Positions 5,834-9,977 of a DNA stretch of 9,977 nucleotides are shown here, piece by piece. The position numbers and the translations under genes were made by a program. This DNA comes from Peptococcaceae bacterium (GTDB lineage Bacteria; Bacillota; Peptococcia; DRI-13; UBA5745). The stretch is taken from assembly GCA_031264885.1 (NCBI GenBank), contig JAISDM010000219.1:1-9977 (forward strand), written 5' to 3'. The notes under the pieces are model-generated. The model saw only the letters and a program-made list of their open reading frames with translations, had not been told where the DNA came from and searched no databases. Within the stretch, counting starts at the first letter, position 1. Every line of letters starts with the position of its first letter.

Positions 5834-8422
5834 TCACCGGCCCCGGATCTGTCCCTTGAACAAGTCCCCCAGACCGCTCTCTATCCGCTCCTGGAGGGCG
5901 TTGACCTCCTGATCCGTCAACGTCTTCTCCGGCGACCGCCATGTCAGCGAAAAAGCCAGGCTTTTGCTCCCGGCGGCAATCTGCTCTCCCTGATACACAT
6001 CAAACAGACGCGCTTCCTGGAGGAGCGCCCCCCCCAGCTCAATCACAGCGTCCGTAATCTCCTGACTCGGGAGTTCCGCGGGCACCGTCACGGCCAGATC
6101 CCTGGTCAGCGCCGGATAGCGCGGCACAGGCCGGTATGTCTTGGCCCCCGCTTCGGCCAAAAGGGCCTCAAGGTCCAGGTAAAAAACCACGGCCCTCTGA
6201 TCCAGCTCGTAATCGCCGGCTGTCTTTGGATGGATCTCCCCCACAAAACCCAGGACGCGGCCCTCCGCCTCTATCCGGGCGCACCGTCCCGGATGCAGGC
6301 CGGGTACTTCCTGATCCGGCGCGAACCGGACGTTCCTGACGGATATCTTTTGAAACAAGGCTTCCAGCACGCCTTTTAGATAGTAAAAATCATATTTCGG
6401 CTCGCCTCCAAGCCAGGATTTGGGGCGTCCGCCGGTGCAGACCGCGCCCAAGGACCAGATTTCCAGCGGATGGCCCTCCGGCGCCGGGGATTTTCTGTAG
6501 ATTTTGCCCACCTCAAAGAGCCGCAGATTCCGGTTCTGCCGGTTCAGATTGCCCGCCGCGCAGCTCAATAGGCTCGGCAGCATGGTGGTTCGCATGATGC
6601 CCTGCTCCTCGGACTGAGGATTCATGAGGGCCACGGCCTCCCGCCACGGATGGCCCTCCGGAACCCGCAGGCGGTCCAGATGGCCGGGATGGATGAAGCT
6701 GTACGGGACGATCTCCAGGAAGCCCTGGCCCGCCATGAAATGGGCCAGATCCCTGCGCAGCTTCTGGGAAGGCGTCCGGGCGGATCCGCTCTGGCGGCCG
6801 CCGCCCGCCGGCAAGGTGGCGCCGATCTTGTCATAACCGTACAGACGCGCCGCCTCTTCGACCAAATCGGCTTCCAGGGCGATGTCCCGCCGCCAGGAAG
6901 GGGGCTGAACCAGCCATTCCACGCCGCCGGGCAGCCCGGCCCGGGCACTGTTCCCGCCGGCTCCGACACGGGCACTGTTCCCGCCGGCTCCGACAGCGCC
7001 GGCTCCGTCAACCGCGCCGCCGCTTCCGCCGGCCGCGCCGTTTTCGCCGGCCGTTCCGACTCCGCTGCCGCCCCGCTCCTCTAAAACGGTGATCCGCAGC
7101 GCGTCCAGGAACCGCCGGACCACAGCGCCATCCAACTGTGTGCCCAAGTCATGATTGATTTTATCCAGACGCAGCCGGATCTCCGGCGGCGCTTCTATCT
7201 CTCCCCGGACATCCAGCGCGCCGGTCACTTCCCGCCCCGCGCCGATGGCGGCCAGCATCTGAGCCGCCCGGTCGGCGGCCAGTTTGGTCTGAGTGACGTC
7301 GATGCCCTTCTCGAACCGCTGAGCGGCTTCCGAACGCAGACCGAAAGCCTGAGACGTCCGCCGTATAGAGGTGGGATGGAACCAGGCGGCTTCGATGAGG
7401 ATTTTCGTGGTCTGATCCGTGACCTCGGTATTCAGGCCGCCCATCACACCGGCCAGGCCCACAGCCTTTTCCCCGTCGGCGATGACCAGCGTCTCCCCCG
7501 TCAGATTCCGGGTCTGTCCGTCCAGAGTCACAAAACGCTCCCCCTCCAACCCCCGGCGCGCCACGATCCCGTGCCCCGCCAGCGTGTCATAATCATAGAA
7601 ATGAAGGGGCTGGTTGGTTTCCAGCATCACCAAGTTGGACACATCCACAATATTGTTGATGGAACGCATGCCCATCGCCATTAACCGCTGTTTCAGCCAC
7701 GCCGGGGAAGGCTCCGTATGTGCGTTCTCCACCAAACGGGCCGAAAAACGGGGGCACAGATCGGCTGCGTCCACGCGAACCCAGGCTTGATCTTGTATCT
7801 CCCCCTCCGCGGCCGATTCCGTCACCTCAGGCAAACTCAGCCGTCCGCCGGTGACGGCCGCCACTTCCCTGGCCACATTCCACATGCCCATGCAATCCGA
7901 GCGGTTGGGCGTCAGCTCCAGATCCAGCACCACATCGTCCAGCCCCAGGGTTCGGACGATATTCTCCCCCAGAACCGCGTCCGCCGGCAAGGGATAGATC
8001 CCCTCTTTCTCGTGAGGCATGAGTTTGTCCGGATCCAGGCCCAGCTCTTCCGCCGAACAGAGCATACCCTCCGACGGGACGCCCCTGAAATCGGTCAGCA
8101 CGATGCTGGGGTGGGATTCGCTGGGCAGCTTCGCCCCCACCCGCGCCACAGGCGCCTTCTGTCCCACAACAATGCCCGGAGCCGCCGTCACAACATTGAG
8201 AGGCCGCTCCCCGCCGATGTCCACCTGGACGACGGACAGCTTATCGGCGTTGGGATGCCGCTCAATCCGAGTCAATTGCCCCACCAGCACGCCCTCCACG
8301 CCCTTATCTAAATATTCGACGCTTTCCACCGGGATGCCCGCCCGAGTCATAGCCTCCGCCAGCGCCTCGGGGGACATGTCCAGCGCGACCAATTCCTTAA
8401 GCCACTTAAAGGATACTCGCAC
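5834..8422 (-). CDS. pheT: phenylalanyl-tRNA synthetase beta subunit (862 aa)
   Basis: Beta subunit of the alpha2-beta2 enzyme that charges tRNA-Phe in the cytoplasm; it binds tRNA and edits Tyr-tRNA-Phe. Domains in order: N-terminal MRVSFKWLKELV; EMAP-like tRNA-binding domain at about 42-155; B3/B4 editing domain at about 213-390, with GVMGG at 325-329; B5 domain at about 410-530, with PSWRRDI and EADLVEEAARLYGYDKI; catalytic-like core to about 760; and the FDX-ACB anticodon-binding domain over the last 100 residues (RYPALTRDLAVTV). Residues 451-500 are a Gly/Ala-rich insertion inside B5 that brings the length to 862 against roughly 800 for the family; removing it gives 812. The start is GTG with GGGGAGGA 6 nt upstream, and conserved sequence begins at once. 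It follows pheS after 54 nt and is surely co-transcribed with it. The frame is intact through the insertion. Confidence 0.97.
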   Translation of the reverse strand: MRVSFKWLKELVALDMSPEALAEAMTRAGIPVESVEYLDKGVEGVLVGQLTRIERHPNADKLSVVQVDIGGERPLNVVTAAPGIVVGQKAPVARVGAKLPSESHPSIVLTDFRGVPSEGMLCSAEELGLDPDKLMPHEKEGIYPLPADAVLGENIVRTLGLDDVVLDLELTPNRSDCMGMWNVAREVAAVTGGRLSLPEVTESAAEGEIQDQAWVRVDAADLCPRFSARLVENAHTEPSPAWLKQRLMAMGMRSINNIVDVSNLVMLETNQPLHFYDYDTLAGHGIVARRGLEGERFVTLDGQTRNLTGETLVIADGEKAVGLAGVMGGLNTEVTDQTTKILIEAAWFHPTSIRRTSQAFGLRSEAAQRFEKGIDVTQTKLAADRAAQMLAAIGAGREVTGALDVRGEIEAPPEIRLRLDKINHDLGTQLDGAVVRRFLDALRITVLEERGGSGVGTAGENGAAGGSGGAVDGAGAVGAGGNSARVGAGGNSARAGLPGGVEWLVQPPSWRRDIALEADLVEEAARLYGYDKIGATLPAGGGRQSGSARTPSQKLRRDLAHFMAGQGFLEIVPYSFIHPGHLDRLRVPEGHPWREAVALMNPQSEEQGIMRTTMLPSLLSCAAGNLNRQNRNLRLFEVGKIYRKSPAPEGHPLEIWSLGAVCTGGRPKSWLGGEPKYDFYYLKGVLEALFQKISVRNVRFAPDQEVPGLHPGRCARIEAEGRVLGFVGEIHPKTAGDYELDQRAVVFYLDLEALLAEAGAKTYRPVPRYPALTRDLAVTVPAELPSQEITDAVIELGGALLQEARLFDVYQGEQIAAGSKSLAFSLTWRSPEKTLTDQEVNALQERIESGLGDLFKGQIRGR
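6923..7075 (-). other. Gly/Ala-rich insertion within PheT B5 domain
   Basis: This stretch encodes PheT residues 450-500, almost wholly Gly, Ala, Ser, Asn and Val. It separates RRFLDALRITVLEE from VEWLVQPPSWRRDI, which in family members are joined by a short beta-turn. It probably forms a flexible surface loop. Confidence 0.8.
6944..6997 (-). repeat. two tandem 27-bp repeats in pheT
   Basis: Units 6944-6970 and 6971-6997 differ only in their last codon on the plus strand (ACG against AGC). Each encodes a nine-residue unit of the type VGAGGNSA plus one variable residue. A third, partial unit (GCCGGCTCCG) begins at 6998. The unit length is a multiple of three, so copy-number change would keep the frame. 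Confidence 0.9.
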
Positions 8423-8445
8423 AATGATTCCTCCCCATTCCGTAA

Positions 8446-8482
8446 ATCAAAACCCCATAAATCAAAATTGCTTGGATCAAAA
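8446..8482 (-). repeat. three 15-bp imperfect tandem repeats across the pheS stop
   Basis: On the plus strand ATCAAAA occurs at 8446, 8461 and 8476, exactly 15 bp apart. On the minus strand each unit contains TTTTGAT. Because 15 is a multiple of three, the units stay in the pheS frame and read Q-F-stop, Q-F-stop and G-F-stop. The true stop is the first, at 8477-8479. Confidence 0.7.
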
Positions 8483-9499
8483 CTGTTTTAGGAAGCGGAC
8501 GTCGTTTTCAAAAAGCAGCCGCAGATCGTCCAGCCCGTATTTCAGCATGGTGACCCGATCCACACCCAGTCCGAAGGCAAAACCCGTCACCTTCCCCGGA
8601 TCGTAGCCCCCCATCTCCAGCACCCTGGGATGCACCATGCCCGCGCCCAGGATCTCCAGCCAGCCCGTGCCTCCGCAGGTGCGGCAGCCCCGGCCGTGAC
8701 ACATGACGCAGGATATATCCACCTCCGCGCTGGGCTCCGTGAAAGGGAAGTAGCTGGGCCGCAGCCGGATCCGCTGCTCCGGGCCGAACATCTGCCGGGC
8801 AAATTCCAGCAAAGTCCCCTTTAAATCGCTGAATCGCACATGCTCGTCGATCAAAAGCCCCTCCACCTGATGAAACATGGGCGAATGGGTGGCGTCGTCG
8901 TCCCTGCGGTAAACCCGCCCCGGCACGATGATCTTCACGGGAATATTGGGGCACATGGCCTCCATTGCCCGGTTCTGAGCGGGAGACGTATGGGTCCGCA
9001 GCAGCACCTCCGGGGTAATATAAAAAGAATCCTGCATGTCCCTGGCCGGATGATCCTTGGGCAGATTCATGACCTCAAAGTTATAATAATCCGTCTCAAT
9101 CTCAAATCCCTCATATACCGAATAACCCATGCCGATAAAAACATCCTCGATCTCTTCCTGCACCTGATAGAGAAGATGCCTCCCGCCGGTCCGGACATCC
9201 GTCCCCGGAAGGGTCACATCCAGCGTCTCCCCCGCGATTTGCCGCTGAATCCCCTGATCCCTCAGCGTCTCGGAAAAACGGCTGATCCGGGTTTCCAGCT
9301 GATCGCGTATTTCATTGGCCAATTGCCCGATTACGGGTCTTTCCTCCGCGGAGAGCCGCCCCATATTCTTCAGGAGCTTGGTCAATTCCCCTTTTTTGCC
9401 CAAAACGCTCACCCGGAACTCATTCAGCGCCTCCAAATCAACGCACCGCTCCAGGTCCGCCTCCGCCTTCTCCTTCAATTCAAGCAACTGTTCCCGCAT
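8477..9499 (-). CDS. pheS: phenylalanyl-tRNA synthetase alpha subunit (340 aa)
   Basis: Catalytic subunit, a class II synthetase: activates Phe with ATP and transfers it to tRNA-Phe. An N-terminal coiled-coil tRNA-binding arm spans about 1-85. Class II motif 2 is GRVYRRDDDATHSPMFHQVEG at 194-214, and motif 3 is GFAFGLGVDRVTMLKYG at 306-322. A CxxCxxxxCxxC cluster (C264, C267, C272, C275) in DISCVMCHGRGCRTCGGTGW matches a putative zinc knuckle seen in many bacterial alpha subunits. Length is normal (B. subtilis about 344). I chose the ATG at 9497-9499 (MREQLLELKEKAEADLE), because GGGAGGG at 9506-9512 lies 6 nt upstream; the longer frame from 9538 adds 13 Arg/Gly-rich residues that run through the ribosome site and palindromes. 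It is the first gene of the transcript, with a promoter at 9616-9645. Confidence 0.97.
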   Translation of the reverse strand: MREQLLELKEKAEADLERCVDLEALNEFRVSVLGKKGELTKLLKNMGRLSAEERPVIGQLANEIRDQLETRISRFSETLRDQGIQRQIAGETLDVTLPGTDVRTGGRHLLYQVQEEIEDVFIGMGYSVYEGFEIETDYYNFEVMNLPKDHPARDMQDSFYITPEVLLRTHTSPAQNRAMEAMCPNIPVKIIVPGRVYRRDDDATHSPMFHQVEGLLIDEHVRFSDLKGTLLEFARQMFGPEQRIRLRPSYFPFTEPSAEVDISCVMCHGRGCRTCGGTGWLEILGAGMVHPRVLEMGGYDPGKVTGFAFGLGVDRVTMLKYGLDDLRLLFENDVRFLKQF

Positions 9500-9505
9500 A
9501 ACGTA

Positions 9506-9512
9506 CCCTCCC
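9506..9512 (-). promoter_or_regulatory. Shine-Dalgarno site that fixes the pheS start
   Basis: GGGAGGG lies 6 nt before the ATG at 9497-9499. The in-frame codons upstream of it encode no family sequence. Confidence 0.85.
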
Positions 9513-9518
9513 AATCTT

Positions 9519-9543
9519 CCGCGGCGCCGCGGCGTCACGCCGC
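9519..9543 (-). promoter_or_regulatory. overlapping GC palindromes in the pheS leader
   Basis: CCGCGGCGCCGCGG (9519-9532) is a perfect 14-bp palindrome. Overlapping it, GCGGCG (9529-9534) pairs with CGCCGC (9538-9543) around a 3-nt loop. The two share bases 9529-9532, so in the mRNA they would exclude each other. The first ends 6 nt from the Shine-Dalgarno site. A role in setting pheS translation is possible but is inferred from position only. Confidence 0.4.
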
Positions 9544-9615
9544 CACGCCGTATATACTAAGTTCCGCCGCCCGCAGACGCAAGCAACAGCCCGTACCCCT
9601 TTTGTACCGAAGAAA

Positions 9616-9645
9616 ATTATACCACACCCTTCATTCCTTTGGCAA
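9616..9645 (-). promoter_or_regulatory. sigma-A-type promoter for pheST
   Basis: On the minus strand, TTGCCA (9640-9645) is followed by an 18-bp spacer and TATAAT (9616-9621). The -10 box is preceded by TGG, giving an extended -10 (TGnTATAAT). Transcription would begin near 9609, giving a leader of about 110 nt before pheS. The region is AT-rich compared with its flanks. This is the only strong promoter I find in the window. Confidence 0.75.
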
Positions 9646-9705
9646 TACACCCGCGAGACCCCTCTTCATACCCCGTGTTACTGTTCACAGGGGATATCTA
9701 TACCG

Positions 9706-9738
9706 CAGGGGCGGCATCCTGCCGCCCGTGACCCGGAA
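9706..9738 (+). repeat. palindromic repeat family B, copy 4
   Basis: AGGGGCGGCATCCTGCCGCC followed by CGTGACCCGGAA. It differs from copies 1-3 by a T-to-C change in the loop (CATCCTG), a variant shared with copy 6. Confidence 0.8.
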
Positions 9739-9756
9739 ATCAGCGCACAACAAAAA

Positions 9757-9781
9757 CAGGCGGCAAAATGCCGCCCCTACA
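9757..9781 (-). repeat. palindromic repeat family B, copy 5 (minus orientation)
   Basis: On the minus strand it reads TGTAGGGGCGGCATTTTGCC followed by GCCTG. It is inverted relative to its neighbours, as copy 1 is in the other block. Confidence 0.75.
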
Positions 9782-9824
9782 GACACATCATTCACGGCGC
9801 CGCAAGGGCATCATTCACGCCACC

Positions 9825-9867
9825 GTAGGGGGCGGCATCCTGCCGCCCGGGACCCCGGATCCGCTCA
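9825..9867 (+). repeat. palindromic repeat family B, copy 6, with long tail
   Basis: The core GGGCGGCATCCTGCCGCCC is followed by GGGACC and the 14-base tail CCCGGATCCGCTCA (9854-9867), identical to that of copy 3. A partial lead-in (TTCACGGCGCCGCAAGGGC) lies at 9791-9809. Confidence 0.75.
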
Positions 9868-9881
9868 CTCCCCGCTTATCA

Positions 9882-9911
9882 CCCCGTCATTCCGGGCTTG
9901 TCCCGGAATCC
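9882..9911. repeat. palindromic repeat family A, copy 3 (inverted)
   Basis: ATTCCGGG-CTTGT-CCCGGAAT forms an 8-bp stem, flanked by CCCCGTC and CC. It is the family A unit in the opposite orientation to 4080 and 4190, with one changed base in the loop region. Confidence 0.8.
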
Positions 9912-9956
9912 AAAAAATTCCCCTCCTGGGAGCGGTGGCAGGCGGAGTTTGTATGA

Positions 9957-9977
9957 CAGTCCCCTAGAAGGGGACTG
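9957..9977. repeat. 9-bp hairpin at the window edge
   Basis: CAGTCCCCT pairs perfectly with AGGGGACTG around the loop AGA, ending at the last base. It could be a terminator for a gene beyond the edge or another repeat end; the bases needed to decide lie outside the window. Confidence 0.5.

Larger units (their letters stand above)
9646..9977. other. gene-free repeat block upstream of the pheS promoter
   Basis: These 332 bases hold three family B copies, one family A copy, a CCCCTCCTGGGAG-type fragment near 9920 and the terminal hairpin. No gene, tRNA or T-box element is visible. Frames that cross it on the plus strand are repeat products or run antisense through pheS. Confidence 0.65.

Noticed and set aside
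9612..9634. AAGGGTGTGGTATAAT on the minus strand resembles the start of a T-box core (AGGGTGGNACCGCG).
   Set aside because: The ACCGCG part is absent, the match needs an insertion, no terminator or anti-terminator follows, and the same bases form an extended -10 promoter.
8840..9967. Plus-strand open frame of 375 codons.
   Set aside because: It runs antisense through pheS and then through repeats; its composition is Pro/Arg/His-rich as expected for the complement of a GC-rich gene and it matches no family I recognise.

Overview
The window carries six genes, all on the minus strand, so transcription runs from high to low coordinates: pheS, pheT, zapA, a NIF3/DUF34-family gene, mutS2 and a membrane-bound diguanylate cyclase. 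The set and order (pheS-pheT-zapA ... mutS2), the strong purine-rich Shine-Dalgarno sites before every gene and the use of TTG and GTG starts point to a GC-rich member of the Firmicutes, probably Clostridia. This rests on gene order and family knowledge; no rRNA or other species marker is present.

Layout, in transcription order. 9500-9977 is a non-coding block. It holds palindromic repeats (9706-9977), a good sigma-A-type promoter (9616-9645) and a leader of about 110 nt with GC palindromes next to the pheS ribosome site. pheS (8477-9499) and pheT (5834-8422) encode the two subunits of phenylalanyl-tRNA synthetase. zapA (5442-5744) and the NIF3-like gene (4526-5476) overlap by 35 nt. A second repeat block of about 470 bp (4054-4525) separates them from mutS2 (1678-4053). 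The diguanylate cyclase gene (126-1658) starts 19 nt after the mutS2 stop. The left edge (1-125) is an AT-rich, near-palindromic element.

Three starts were moved inward from the longest reading frame (pheS, zapA, mutS2), because in each case a clear Shine-Dalgarno sequence lies 6 nt before an internal ATG and conserved family sequence begins there. In mutS2 the rejected extension reads into an intergenic repeat.

The genes are mostly housekeeping: Phe-tRNA synthesis, cell-division ring assembly, a metal-binding NIF3 protein and a MutS2 ATPase/nuclease. The cyclase is the one signalling gene and appears to be translated from the mutS2 transcript. I see no defence system, transposase, CRISPR array or tRNA. 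The unusual points are a 50-residue Gly/Ala-rich insertion in PheT containing a 27-bp tandem repeat, in-frame 15-bp tandem repeats across the pheS stop, the lack of a T-box before pheST, an altered metal-ligand motif in the NIF3 protein, and the dense palindromic repeats in every larger intergenic gap.
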